Notes: generated by a model from the letters alone, not told the origin. Shown: positions 24,929-33,325, numbered from the stretch's first letter. The stretch is 64,000 bases of DNA from Tumebacillus_A lipolyticus (GCF_042682745.1 NZ_JBHUIO010000002.1:930001-994000); one strand, 5' to 3'. Translations and numbers: made by a program.

Positions 24929-26500
24929 TTGACATTGAACAAAGAAGAGCGATTGAAGCTTGAAAAGGACGGACTTGATGTGCTTCACGATATTCATCGG
25001 TATGCAGAAGCAGGGTTTGAAGCGATCGATCCGGGCGATTTTGTCCGCTTTAAATGGTATGGCATCTACCAGCAAAAGCCGAAGACAGACCCTTATTTTA
25101 TGATGCGCGTGAAAATTCCAGGCGGAATGCTCACCTACGAGCAGAGCGTCGTTGTCGCCGAGTTGGGCAACAAGTTCGGTCGCGGGCTGGTCGATGTGAC
25201 CACCCGTCAGGCGATCCAATATCACTGGTTGCAAATTCAAGACATGCCGGAAATTTTTGAACGTCTGAGCACTGTGGGCATGTCGCCGATCCAAGCGTGC
25301 GGAGATGTGGTGCGAAACGTCATCTCAAGCCCTGTGGCCGGTCTGGATGCGAAAGAGCTGTTCGATGTGCGCGATCTCGTGTTCGCGGTGGAACAGAAGT
25401 TTCTCAGCAACCGAGAATATTCTAACCTCCCCCGCAAGTTTAAAATTTCGATCGCCGCCGATCCTCGCGACCTCGGCCATCCGGAGATCAACGATCTGGC
25501 GCTCGTACCCGCTCGCTACGGAGAGGAGGTCGGCTTTCACATCCTCGTGGGCGGCGGTCTGTCCGCCAAGCCGCACATGGCGCAAAACCTCGGCATCTTC
25601 GTGCGCCCAGAAGAGGCGTTAGAAGTGATCGAAGGCGTGGTGAAAGTGTACCGCGACCACGGCTACCGCGAAAAGCGCAACCATGCTCGCATCAAGTTCC
25701 TCGTCGCCGACTGGGGCGCTGAGAAATTTCGCGACAAGTTGGAGGCGGTGCTCGGCAAAGCGTATCTGCGCGGCGGCGAGCGCGTGCAGGAAGATTGGAA
25801 CGGTGCGTACCTCTACGGGGTACATAAGCAAAAGCAAGCGGGCTTAAATTTTGTCGGCCTCTCGCTTCCGGTCGGCCGCATCTCCGGCGACATCTTGCTC
25901 GAATTCGCCCGCGTCGCCAAGCAGTACGGCAATGGTGACCTGCGCACGACCAACACGCAGAACATCATCATTCCGAACATCCCGGATGAAAACGTGGCCG
26001 CTCTGCTCGACGAGCCGATCATTCAGCAGTTCACCGCCAAGCCACCGACGTTTGTCGGCCATGCGGTCTCCTGCACCGGCAACGAGTTTTGCAATCTCGC
26101 ACTCGTCGAGACGAAAGCGCGGATGAAGGGCATCGCCGAATATCTCGACACCGCGTTCCCCGACTTTCCCACCCCGATCCGCCTGCATGTGAACGGGTGC
26201 CCCAACCAATGCGGTCAGCAGGCGATCGCCGACATCGGATTGGCAGGTGCGCTGGTGCGCCGAGACGGCAAGATGGTCGACGCGTTCGATGTATCGATCG
26301 GCGGCGGGCTGGGACGAGATGCGAAATTTAACCGCAAGATCGCTCTGAAAGTTCCGGGCGACCGCGTGCATCACACCATCGAGTCGATCGTGCGTCACTA
26401 TATAGATCACCGCTTGGAGAGCGAGACGTTTCGCGAGTACGCCAACCGCGTGGCAGATGAAGAGCTCAAATCATTTTTAGAGCGGACGACAGCCGTTTAA
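24929..26500 (+). CDS. Ferredoxin-dependent nitrite/sulfite reductase (NirA-like)
   Basis: 523 residues from a TTG (24929) after GGGGAGTGA. The two-fold repeated reductase fold starts with the half domain MMRVKIPGG-MLTYEQ. The siroheme/[4Fe-4S] ligands are C382, C388, C424 and C428 (CTGNEFC and GCPNQCG). The CTGNEFC spacing and the NLALVETK sequence are closer to assimilatory NirA than to typical sulfite reductases, but the two cannot be separated safely here. It takes six electrons from ferredoxin to make ammonium (or sulfide). It stands alone: no nitrate reductase, transporter or siroheme genes nearby. Confidence 0.82.
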   Translation: MTLNKEERLKLEKDGLDVLHDIHRYAEAGFEAIDPGDFVRFKWYGIYQQKPKTDPYFMMRVKIPGGMLTYEQSVVVAELGNKFGRGLVDVTTRQAIQYHWLQIQDMPEIFERLSTVGMSPIQACGDVVRNVISSPVAGLDAKELFDVRDLVFAVEQKFLSNREYSNLPRKFKISIAADPRDLGHPEINDLALVPARYGEEVGFHILVGGGLSAKPHMAQNLGIFVRPEEALEVIEGVVKVYRDHGYREKRNHARIKFLVADWGAEKFRDKLEAVLGKAYLRGGERVQEDWNGAYLYGVHKQKQAGLNFVGLSLPVGRISGDILLEFARVAKQYGNGDLRTTNTQNIIIPNIPDENVAALLDEPIIQQFTAKPPTFVGHAVSCTGNEFCNLALVETKARMKGIAEYLDTAFPDFPTPIRLHVNGCPNQCGQQAIADIGLAGALVRRDGKMVDAFDVSIGGGLGRDAKFNRKIALKVPGDRVHHTIESIVRHYIDHRLESETFREYANRVADEELKSFLERTTAV

Positions 26501-26559
26501 GCGCTAAGCGCTGAGCGGTCCGTTCCGTCAAGCTCCTTCATCCCCGCTATAAAAATCAA

Positions 26560-26603
26560 AATCCCCCGCTGGAGCGCGACGTATCGCGATCAGCGGGGGA
26601 TTC
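26560..26603. terminator. Bidirectional terminator
   Basis: AATCCCCCGCTG / CAGCGGGGGATT stem with a small inner GCGCGAC/GTATCGCG hairpin. T-rich on both exits. Confidence 0.8.
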
Positions 26604-26628
26604 TTCTGCTTGGCTAAACGATTGTCTG

Positions 26629-26991
26629 TTACAGCATCCGCTTTTGCGCGAACAGGAAGTCGGTCAGGCTGTTTTTCAGCAGCTCCAGCTTCTCGTTCTC
26701 TTTTTTCAGCGCTTTGTACAGGTGCTTGTTCTTGCCGATGCCGAGCTTTTCCAACTCGGTGCCCGTCTCCGACCAGCGCTGCGCTTGGCGTTTTAACTTC
26801 GACATCTCGCGTTGGTTTTCGATGATCGAATGCTGCAGGGCGGTATGGATCTGCTGAATCTGGTCGGCAGAGAGCTTCATCGTCCAGTTGTCCGCATCCA
26901 CCTGTGTCAGTTGCAGATCGACCACATACTCTTTCTTGCCATCGGGGAGCAGCGGGTTGACCCACTTCTCCTCTTTCAACTCATCAGACAT
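26629..26991 (-). CDS. Coiled-coil protein of unknown function
   Basis: 120 residues from the ATG at 26991, preceded by GAGGTGA. The first 40 residues form a beta-rich segment (KEYVVDLQLTQVDADNWTMKLSADQ). The rest is strongly helical and charged with a heptad-like pattern (about 50-110, EMSKLKRQAQRWSETGTELEKLG and KALKKENEKLELLKNSL). I know no named family. It lies downstream of the isc operon but behind a terminator. Confidence 0.65.
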   Translation of the reverse strand: MSDELKEEKWVNPLLPDGKKEYVVDLQLTQVDADNWTMKLSADQIQQIHTALQHSIIENQREMSKLKRQAQRWSETGTELEKLGIGKNKHLYKALKKENEKLELLKNSLTDFLFAQKRML

Positions 26992-27008
26992 TGCGGTCAC
27001 CTCTTTTC

Positions 27009-27044
27009 AAAAAACTCCCTCCAACAGAGGTGTGGAGGGAGTTT
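27009..27044 (-). terminator. Terminator of the isc operon
   Basis: AAACTCCCTCCA / TGGAGGGAGTTT hairpin with a T6 tract on the minus strand, just below iscU. Confidence 0.88.
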
Positions 27045-27053
27045 GGAATGATC

Positions 27054-27476
27054 TTACTGTTCGTCCCAGTCTTCGAAGTCTTCTTCGTTCAAACCGAGGT
27101 TTTTGCCCGATTTCTTTTGATAGTCGAGCAGAGCAGCTTTCAGCGCCTCTTCTGCCAATACGGAGCAGTGCATCTTCACCGGCGGCAGGCCGTCGAGCGC
27201 ATCGGCGATCGCGCGGTTGGTCAGGTCGAGCGCTTCGTTGATCGTCTTGCCTTTGATCATCTCGGTGGACATCGAAGAAGTTGCGATCGCTGCACCGCAG
27301 CCGAACGTCTTAAACGTCACGTCTTCGATCATGTTGGTCTCATCGTTGATCTTCAGGTACATCTTCATGATGTCCCCACACTTCATGTTGCCAACTTCAC
27401 CTACACCAGATGCGTCTTCGATCTCACCGACATTGCGCGGGTTGGTGAAATGGTCGATAACTTTATCGCTATACAT
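27054..27476 (-). CDS. iscU: Iron-sulfur cluster scaffold protein IscU/NifU
   Basis: 140 residues from the ATG at 27476, 9 bases after GAGGAGGA. The three cluster cysteines C33 (MKCGD), C60 (FGCGAAIA) and C104 (KMHCSVLAEEAL) and the release-promoting Asp D35 are all present. It receives sulfur from the cysteine desulfurase encoded just upstream and builds a [2Fe-2S] cluster. The acidic C-terminal tail (NEEDFEDWDEQ) is an extension typical of the NifU N-domain type in anaerobe-like isc operons. Last gene of iscR-iscS-iscU. Confidence 0.94.
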   Translation of the reverse strand: MYSDKVIDHFTNPRNVGEIEDASGVGEVGNMKCGDIMKMYLKINDETNMIEDVTFKTFGCGAAIATSSMSTEMIKGKTINEALDLTNRAIADALDGLPPVKMHCSVLAEEALKAALLDYQKKSGKNLGLNEEDFEDWDEQ

Positions 27477-27530
27477 ATTGAGTTCCTCCTCAGAGTGTTG
27501 TTTTTTCAAGCGGTATTGCGCTGTAAGTTC

Positions 27531-28715
27531 TTACGTGATCGGCAGGCCCTTTTGGAATCGCTCCCAAACGGGGGACATCGCGCGAAGTTTGTCTGCGATC
27601 GGCTTCAGCTGCTCGATCACATAGTCAACATCTTCTTCGGTGGTCGCTTTGCCCAAGGACAGGCGCAGCGAGCCGTGTGCGGTGGTGTGGGTCAGACCCA
27701 TCGCCATCAGCACGTGAGACGGATCGAGCGAGCCGGAGGTGCAAGCAGAGCCGGAAGAGGCTGCGATGCCCTTCATATCGCAGGAGAGGAGCAGCGCCTC
27801 ACCCTCGATGTACTCGATCGAAACGTTGACGTTGTGCGGCAGGCGCTGTTCACGCGGACCGTTCAGGCGGGTCTCTTCGATCGAGCCGAGGATGCCGTCG
27901 ATCAGCTTGTCGCGCAGGGCGGACAGGCGAGCCGACTCCTGCTCTCGCTCCGCGACAGCCAGTTCGATCGCGACGCTCAGGCCGACGATGTTTGCCACGT
28001 TCTCAGTGCCCGGGCGAAGCTTGCGCTCTTGACCGCCGCCGAAGTACAGAGGCTGCGTGCGCACGCCGCGGCGCATGTAGAGGACACCGATCCCTTTCGG
28101 ACCGTAGATCTTGTGGCCGGAGAGCGCGAGGAAGTCGCAGTTGATCGCCTTCACATCGACCGGGATCTTGCCGACCGTCTGCACAGCGTCCGTGTGGAAC
28201 AGAATCTTGCGCTCACGGCAGATCGCGCCGATCTCTTCCACCGGCATGATCGTGCCGACTTCGTTGTTGCCGTGCATGATCGAGACGAGCACCGTGTCGT
28301 CGCGAAGCGCGTTTTTAAAGTCGTCGACCGAGATGCGGCCATCTGCGTCAACCGGCAGATAGGTCACTTCGAAGCCTTCCTTCTCCAGCGCTTTAAACGC
28401 ATCGAGAACCGCGTGGTGCTCGACGACGGTGGTGATCAGGTGGTTGCCCTTTTTCTTGTTCGCGCGGGCACCGCCGACGATCGCAATATTGTCCGCTTCC
28501 GTACCGGAACCGGTGAAGACGATCTCTTTCGGATCGGCGTTGATCGCTTTTGCTACCTTTTCACGAGCTTCTTCCATCAGCTTGCGAGCCGGTCGGCCAA
28601 ATTGGTGAATCGAGGAGGGGTTGCCATACACCTCTTTGAAAACATGCATCATCGCATCGAGAACTTCTTGGCGGACCGGGGTGGTTGCCGCATGGTCCAG
28701 ATAGACTTTACGCAA
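27531..28715 (-). CDS. iscS: Cysteine desulfurase IscS/NifS
   Basis: 394 residues if started at the TTG at 28715, which is 9 bases after AAGGAG. The ATG three codons earlier touches that site. Class V PLP fold: VYLDHAATTPVR at the N terminus, MHGNNEVGTIMPVEEIG, the PLP lysine in LSGHKIYGPKGIGVLYMR, and the catalytic cysteine in the mobile loop SSGSACTSGSLDPSHVL, which is long as in group I enzymes that serve IscU. It converts cysteine to alanine and hands over persulfide sulfur. Flanked by iscR and iscU. Confidence 0.95.
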   Translation of the reverse strand: MRKVYLDHAATTPVRQEVLDAMMHVFKEVYGNPSSIHQFGRPARKLMEEAREKVAKAINADPKEIVFTGSGTEADNIAIVGGARANKKKGNHLITTVVEHHAVLDAFKALEKEGFEVTYLPVDADGRISVDDFKNALRDDTVLVSIMHGNNEVGTIMPVEEIGAICRERKILFHTDAVQTVGKIPVDVKAINCDFLALSGHKIYGPKGIGVLYMRRGVRTQPLYFGGGQERKLRPGTENVANIVGLSVAIELAVAEREQESARLSALRDKLIDGILGSIEETRLNGPREQRLPHNVNVSIEYIEGEALLLSCDMKGIAASSGSACTSGSLDPSHVLMAMGLTHTTAHGSLRLSLGKATTEEDVDYVIEQLKPIADKLRAMSPVWERFQKGLPIT

Positions 28716-28754
28716 AACTGTCATCTCCTTCACAACTATGTCTAACTTGGTTGG

Positions 28755-29207
28755 TTACTTGCTTGACTCCTTGTGCGTATAGAGCTTGGCGCTGCCTGTG
28801 ACGATATCGTGAAGCGTGATGTCGTCAAGGACGGCAACCATAGTATCTCGTAACTTCTCCCAGACGACCTTGGTCGTGCAGTAGTCGGTCTTGGAGCAAC
28901 AGAGCTCCGCGTCCTCTTCGGAGGAGTGCAGACACTCGACCGGCGCGATCTCGCCTTCCAGCACTTTGACCACCTGGCCGACGTTGATCTCCTCAGGAGG
29001 ACGACCCAGCCGATAGCCACCGCGAGCACCGCGTACACTGGTGACGAGCCCTGCCTTTCGCAGCTCGACAAAGATCTGCTCCAAGTATTGCTCGGGAATC
29101 TCTTCGGCAGAAGCGATCTGCTTAATCGGCGTCGGGCCTTCCTCCGCTCTTTGCGCTAAATAGGTCATCGCCATCAGGCCGTAATGACCGCGCGAAGAAA
29201 GCTTCAA
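28755..29207 (-). CDS. iscR: Rrf2-family regulator, IscR-type
   Basis: 150 residues from a TTG (29207) that follows GGAGG by 9 bases; the ATG-less upstream extension is rejected. Winged-helix domain: MKLSSRGHYGLMAMTYLA, then EQYLEQIFVELRKAGLVTSVRGARGGYRLGR. Unlike B. subtilis CymR it carries cysteines after residue 90: C92, C103, C104 and C110. C92 and C104 coincide with two of the [2Fe-2S] ligands of E. coli IscR. It probably senses Fe-S status and represses its own operon. Confidence 0.85.
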   Translation of the reverse strand: MKLSSRGHYGLMAMTYLAQRAEEGPTPIKQIASAEEIPEQYLEQIFVELRKAGLVTSVRGARGGYRLGRPPEEINVGQVVKVLEGEIAPVECLHSSEEDAELCCSKTDYCTTKVVWEKLRDTMVAVLDDITLHDIVTGSAKLYTHKESSK

Positions 29208-29260
29208 TGTACGCACCTCCTTTGGAACAAGCAGATATCCGCCTGCGCATACCACTAACT

Positions 29261-29349
29261 AATCTTGACCATATTGGTCAGGATTATGTGTAAAAACAAA
29301 TCAGGAACTCGCAAAACGAATCCTGATTGATTTGGTCAACATTATTATA
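29261..29349 (-). promoter_or_regulatory. Operator region of the isc operon
   Basis: 29261-29285 is a near-perfect 25-bp palindrome: arms AATCyTGACCA / TGGTCArGATT around a 3-bp centre, with one mismatch between the arms. The half-motif AATCCTGA / TCAGGATT recurs at about 29300-29340 as an inverted repeat (AATCAGGA...TCCTGATT) and as a degenerate second copy ending in TTTGGTCAA. Such repeats fit a dimeric Rrf2 regulator binding its own promoter. Confidence 0.6.
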
Positions 29350-29429
29350 GGCATGGGTAGCACCTGCTGTCAAGGCATGCCAAGGCCAAAAAACTGCGTT
29401 GTCAAGACCCAACTGAGAAAGATTTTCAA

Positions 29430-29687
29430 TTATTTCGCGTCATCTTTTTTCCGGTTGTCGATGATGACCGGAGCTGCCACCACCGTAGCGTGGCCTGTGC
29501 GATTTTCATAGCGCATCAGCTTCTCCACCGCAGGTTCGGCGAGCAGATCGATCTCGCGCTGAATCGTTCGCGCCAGATCGAACTTGCCAGCTCCTTCTAA
29601 AAACTTCCCGACCTCCCAAAGATCGTTGTAGCGCTCAATCTCCTCGCGGTTCAACAGCCCGCGCACCTGCACGCTGATCGGTCTCAT
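29430..29687 (-). CDS. Small hypothetical protein
   Basis: 85 residues from the ATG at 29687, preceded by AAGGTGGG. The start PISVQVRGLLNREEIERYNDLWEVGKFLE looks like a short beta strand followed by helices. A middle helix FDLARTIQREIDLLAEPAVEKLM and a basic end (NRKKDDAK) follow. No cysteines, signal peptide or membrane helix. Family not recognised. It is the next gene after DUF2225 on the same strand. Confidence 0.55.
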   Translation of the reverse strand: MRPISVQVRGLLNREEIERYNDLWEVGKFLEGAGKFDLARTIQREIDLLAEPAVEKLMRYENRTGHATVVAAPVIIDNRKKDDAK

Positions 29688-29825
29688 CCAGCACCCACCT
29701 TTTGTCCAAATCGAAGAGTTGTGCCAAACGACGCGTTCCACAAGGCACTGCCGCCGCTCTTGACGGCAAAAGTCGGATCGACCTCACCTCTTCTGACTGC
29801 ATTATAGAAGATTGTCTTCGCGCGC

Positions 29826-30497
29826 TCAACCTGACATCTGCTGCGGCTCTCGCATCAGCGTCCACTGATCGCGAGCCAGCTTCGCATACTTGGGCAGCGA
29901 CTGCTTATCTTGGATCACCTGGTTGAAAAAGTAGATCGCTTCCTTCTGCTGGTTCAGCCGGCGGTGCAGTTCGCCGATCAGATAGGTGATGCGGCCGTCC
30001 GCCCCGATCGTCCGGTCATGCTCGTAGGCGTTAAAATAAAAGTCGAGCGCATGGCGCAAAAAGCGCTCCTCCTGCACCGCATCGCCCTGCTCTCGGTACA
30101 GCCAGGCGAGCTGCAAGCACAGGCCGCCGACCGTTTTGGCCGGCTCCTCCATAAACTGTGCGCAGAACACCGCCAGCTTGAAGGAGGTCATCGCCTCCTC
30201 GATCGATCGCACGTTGCCAAAATCGCGCGGCATCCAGCGGGTCACCACTTTCTGGCGATAGCGCTCTCGCTTATAGGAATTGATTCGCGGCTTGGTCTTA
30301 TCCATATAGGAGAAGCCGCACATGCCGCATACATTGATCGTATAGTAATTTGGATTCACCTGGCGATAGGTCGCGTAGAAGTCACCTTCAACACTCTGCG
30401 CTTTTACCGCTTTGGATAGGACTTTTTTCGTAACATAAACGTGAGAACAAAGCGGGCACGTAATCTTTCGGTCATAGAGCACATCGGTCAGAATCAT
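29826..30497 (-). CDS. DUF2225 protein (zinc-ribbon plus TPR-like)
   Basis: 223 residues. The N-terminal DUF2225 zinc site has four cysteines in two pairs: CPLC (residues 14-17) and CGMCGF (57-60). The C-terminal half is helical and repetitive, resembling tetratricopeptide repeats (EERFLRHALDFYFNAYEH, RITYLIGELHRRLNQQKEAIYFFNQVIQ). The family is widespread in Bacillota, and its role is unknown. The ATG at 30497 has GGGGATGAG upstream. Confidence 0.85.
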   Translation of the reverse strand: MILTDVLYDRKITCPLCSHVYVTKKVLSKAVKAQSVEGDFYATYRQVNPNYYTINVCGMCGFSYMDKTKPRINSYKRERYRQKVVTRWMPRDFGNVRSIEEAMTSFKLAVFCAQFMEEPAKTVGGLCLQLAWLYREQGDAVQEERFLRHALDFYFNAYEHDRTIGADGRITYLIGELHRRLNQQKEAIYFFNQVIQDKQSLPKYAKLARDQWTLMREPQQMSG

Positions 30498-30599
30498 GCG
30501 ATCTCATCCCCACTCATGCAGAATATAGGACTTATGTCCTTATCTTCTCATGAATGACAGCGTTCGACAATATACTCTTCTCGTTGACAGCGGCGAGTG

Positions 30600-30643
30600 T
30601 TGTTTTTTACAAGCAGATCGGTTAAAATAAGAACAAGTGTTCG
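30600..30643 (+). promoter_or_regulatory. Promoter with LexA (DinR) box before yolD
   Basis: The -35 TTGTTT (30600-30605) and -10 TAAAAT (30623-30628) are 17 bases apart. Immediately after the -10, AGAACAAGTGTTCG (30630-30643) matches the Gram-positive LexA box CGAACRNRYGTTYC at 12 of 14 positions, with the exact GAAC-N4-GTTC core. Confidence 0.8.
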
Positions 30644-30695
30644 TGTTCATTTTTATACTCGTCTACCGTACTATTTTATGCAAGGGAGCGATCAT

Positions 30696-31013
30696 ATGAA
30701 CCGAGGAAACAAGATTTGGGATGATCAGCAGACGATTTCGCCTGAATTCGGTGCGCATCTCGCAGAAGGTGGTGCTTTGCCCCACAGCGTGCAAGTCGCG
30801 ACCCGCGACCCGCAGGAAGAGATCGAGCACCGTGTGCAGGAAGCGATGATGCACTGCCGAGCACTGCGATTTGTCGTCGGAGAAGTGGACGGTGAACATA
30901 CAGTGGAGGGACGAGTCGTCAGCTACACCCCGGATACCCGGAGCATGCAGATCAGCAACGAATGGGGGGAGTTCCTGCTCCCGCTCCAAAATATCGTGCG
31001 CGTGCTGTGTTGA
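30696..31013 (+). CDS. YolD-like protein (SOS-regulated)
   Basis: 105 residues from the ATG at 30696 after AAGGGAG. The opening MNRGNKIWDDQQTISPEF and the central EEIEHRVQEAM-x-GEVDGEHTVEGRVVSYTP plan match the YolD-like family. YolD proteins are usually encoded next to Y-family DNA polymerases such as UvrX/YqjW. Here no polymerase is adjacent, but the promoter carries a LexA box, which keeps the DNA-damage link. Function of the family is not established. Confidence 0.82.
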   Translation: MNRGNKIWDDQQTISPEFGAHLAEGGALPHSVQVATRDPQEEIEHRVQEAMMHCRALRFVVGEVDGEHTVEGRVVSYTPDTRSMQISNEWGEFLLPLQNIVRVLC

Positions 31014-31160
31014 TCATAGCCCAAGTGAGGTTCGAACCGATCGGTGCGGGCGCTTTCATCCGGCAGATCCGCTGATGCTCGCCAACTCTTGGTACACGCT
31101 TTTCCCAGCATTCCCGCTCATGGTATACTGATTGTGATAGCTGGGAAAGGAGCGCATCAC

Positions 31161-31253
31161 ATGAATCAGAAGATCGTTCGCACCGTCTCCCTCGTGCTCG
31201 CAGTGGCGATGGTGGTCTCACTCCTCTATTCGATTACCTATAGCCTGCTGTAA
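31161..31253 (+). CDS. Prli42-like stressosome-anchor miniprotein
   Basis: 30 residues, below ORF-caller limits. AAAGGAG lies 9 bases before the ATG. The sequence has a basic N terminus (MNQKIVR) and one transmembrane helix (TVSLVLAVAMVVSLLYSITY). Length, the K/R-rich start and the VRxVxxxLxxAxVxSxL pattern match Prli42, the Listeria miniprotein that anchors stressosomes to the membrane. The family is conserved in Bacillota. No stressosome genes are nearby. Confidence 0.7.
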   Translation: MNQKIVRTVSLVLAVAMVVSLLYSITYSLL

Positions 31254-31273
31254 GGCAGTATGATACTGCTTCG

Positions 31274-31306
31274 TCCGCCCTGTCCGTCGCCGGTCAGGGC
31301 GGATTT
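31274..31306 (+). terminator. Hairpin terminator between convergent small genes
   Basis: TCCGCCCTG / CAGGGCGGA stem followed by TTTCATT. A smaller GCAGTA-TGA-TACTGC hairpin (31256-31270) precedes it. Confidence 0.6.
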
Positions 31307-31461
31307 CATTTGCACAGCGCCGCATAGGACAAGCCGATCAAGAATCCGAATCCCAGCACGTCTACCGCCTGTGAGCCAAATAGAGATTTCACCACGAACA
31401 GCACCGCGATCGAAATGATCGAAACGAGCATGCCGAGCCAGATCTTTTGCTTGCTTTTCAT
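31306..31461 (-). CDS. Small two-helix membrane protein
   Basis: 51 residues from the ATG at 31461 after GGAGG. A basic start (MKSKQKIW) is followed by two hydrophobic helices (LGMLVSIISIAVLFVVKSLF and VDVLGFGFLIGLSYAAL). No family recognised; it resembles many small Bacillota membrane proteins of unknown role. Confidence 0.6.
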   Translation of the reverse strand: MKSKQKIWLGMLVSIISIAVLFVVKSLFGSQAVDVLGFGFLIGLSYAALCK

Positions 31462-31639
31462 CCCCACCGCCTCCGTCAGTTTCCATCCTACCTCTCTTAT
31501 ACCCAGATCGCGGACGATCCACACATCCCATTTTCACAAATGCGCAATAGTTGTTTACAAGATTTTGACCCCTCCTCAATCACAGTTGATTCGTTTTCCA
31601 TTACCCTTGAGTTGTAGAACATATTGGAGGGATCGACAA

Positions 31640-33313
31640 ATGGAAACGATGAACCGTCGCAAGTTTTTGTCCTATCTTGGCACCGGCTCCGTGGCGCTGG
31701 CAGCCGCTTCATCCGGCCTTGGCGTGCTGACGAGCGAAAAAGCAAAAGCGGCGACTGCCGACCACCTGTTCGGATTTAAGACCAACAAAGTATCCGGCTA
31801 TTTCAAACCGATCCAACATTCCAAAGAAGATCAACTGCTGCTCCCGAAAGGATTCAAATATGATGTGGTCGCCGCATACGGTGATGTGATCAACGCTGCT
31901 GGCGACACGTTCGGCTTCAACAACGACTACACCGCCTACTTCCCGCTCAATGGAAAGAACTCAGACAAAGGTCTGCTCTGGGTCAATCATGAGTACACCA
32001 ACCCGATCTGGGTCGAAGGACAGCCGGGATCTGGCGGCTATACGAAAGAACAGCTACATAAGTTGCTGTACAACCAAGGCGGCTCGATCATCGAGGTCTA
32101 CCGCAGCCAAGATGGGACGTGGAAGCTCGATAAACGCTCTCAATATGCGCGCCGCATCACCGGCCTCACGCCGTTTGAGCTGACCGGACCTGCGAAGGGA
32201 TCGAAAGCGGTGGGAGGTGTCAGCAAAGTGCAGGGCACCTTTGCCAACTGCTCTGGCGGCATCACCCTGTGGAACACCGTCCTCTCCTGTGAGGAGAACT
32301 TCGAAAGCACAGCAGAGGCGGCCGGGCTCAATCAGACGCACTACGGCTGGGTGATCGAAGTCGATCCGTTCCATGCGGAGTGGCAAGTGCGCAAACACAC
32401 CGCGCTCGGTCGCTTCCATCATGAGAACTCGGCGATGGGATTGGCGAAAGATGGTCGCATCGTCGTCTACATGGGCGATGATGAAAAGGATGCCTGCGTC
32501 TACAAATATATCTCCAAAGGCAAGTTTGACGCGGCGAAGGAAAAGGCGAACTCCGCGCTGCTCGAAGAGGGCACCCTCTACGCCGCCAACATGAAAAAGG
32601 GCGCCTGGATCGCGCTGACCATCGAAGCGGTACAAAAGGCGCTGTCCGCACAAGGCTTTAAAGCACCCGCGCTGATCAGCAAGACGGTCGAGAAGCTGAA
32701 GGCGCAGTTCCAGACGCAAGCGGACGTGCTGGTCTATGCGAACGAGGCGGCGCTGATTCTCGGGGCGACCCCGACCGACCGTCCAGAGGATGTTGAGATC
32801 TCTCCGTTTGACAACACGATCTTCATCGCCCACACCAACAACGACAACCACGGCAACATCCACGGTCACATCACCCGCTTCTTTGAGCAGGATGACGATC
32901 TGGGCGCTCTGGAGTTCGACTTTGAGATCTTTGCGGCTGGCGGTCGCCAATCTGGCTTCTCCGCGCCTGACAACCTGTCCTTCGACAGCAACGGCAACCT
33001 GTGGACGGTCACCGACATCTCCGGATCGTCGATCAACAAAGGCGTCCACGCTCATTTTGGCAACAACGGGCTGTATGTCATTCCGACGATCGGCCCGAAC
33101 GCCGGAGAAGCGATGCAATTCGCCTCCGCTCCGCTCGACGCCGAACTGACCGGACCGTTTTTCACGCCAGATGAGACCACCCTGTTTCTCTCCGTTCAGC
33201 ATCCGGGCGAACAGACGAAAGACATCAAAGCTCCGACCTCGATGTGGCCGCACCGCCCGGGCGATTCGATGCCTCGACCAGCTGTTGTCGCCATCACCGG
33301 CTTTAAACTGTAG
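31640..33313 (+). CDS. PhoX-family (DUF839) phosphatase, Tat substrate
   Basis: 557 residues from the ATG at 31640 after GGAGGG. A twin-arginine signal NRRKFLSYLG is followed by a hydrophobic stretch and AKA cleavage site near residue 38. The DUF839/PhoX body shows LLWVNHEYTNP, YGWVIEVDPFHAEWQ, ALGRFHHENSAMG, VYMGDDEKDACVYKY, RPEDVEISPFDNTIFIAHTNN and the C-terminal LFLSVQHPGEQTKD. These are the calcium/iron-binding beta-propeller motifs of PhoX alkaline phosphatase. It should act on phosphate esters outside the cell. tatA follows 12 bases downstream. Confidence 0.88.
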   Translation: METMNRRKFLSYLGTGSVALAAASSGLGVLTSEKAKAATADHLFGFKTNKVSGYFKPIQHSKEDQLLLPKGFKYDVVAAYGDVINAAGDTFGFNNDYTAYFPLNGKNSDKGLLWVNHEYTNPIWVEGQPGSGGYTKEQLHKLLYNQGGSIIEVYRSQDGTWKLDKRSQYARRITGLTPFELTGPAKGSKAVGGVSKVQGTFANCSGGITLWNTVLSCEENFESTAEAAGLNQTHYGWVIEVDPFHAEWQVRKHTALGRFHHENSAMGLAKDGRIVVYMGDDEKDACVYKYISKGKFDAAKEKANSALLEEGTLYAANMKKGAWIALTIEAVQKALSAQGFKAPALISKTVEKLKAQFQTQADVLVYANEAALILGATPTDRPEDVEISPFDNTIFIAHTNNDNHGNIHGHITRFFEQDDDLGALEFDFEIFAAGGRQSGFSAPDNLSFDSNGNLWTVTDISGSSINKGVHAHFGNNGLYVIPTIGPNAGEAMQFASAPLDAELTGPFFTPDETTLFLSVQHPGEQTKDIKAPTSMWPHRPGDSMPRPAVVAITGFKL

Positions 33314-33325
33314 GAGGGAACGCAC

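Noticed and set aside
27054..28733. Opposite-strand 584-codon open frame across iscS-iscU (26991-28745)
   Set aside because: It is the shadow of the high-GC isc genes: it is antisense to two complete, motif-bearing enzymes.
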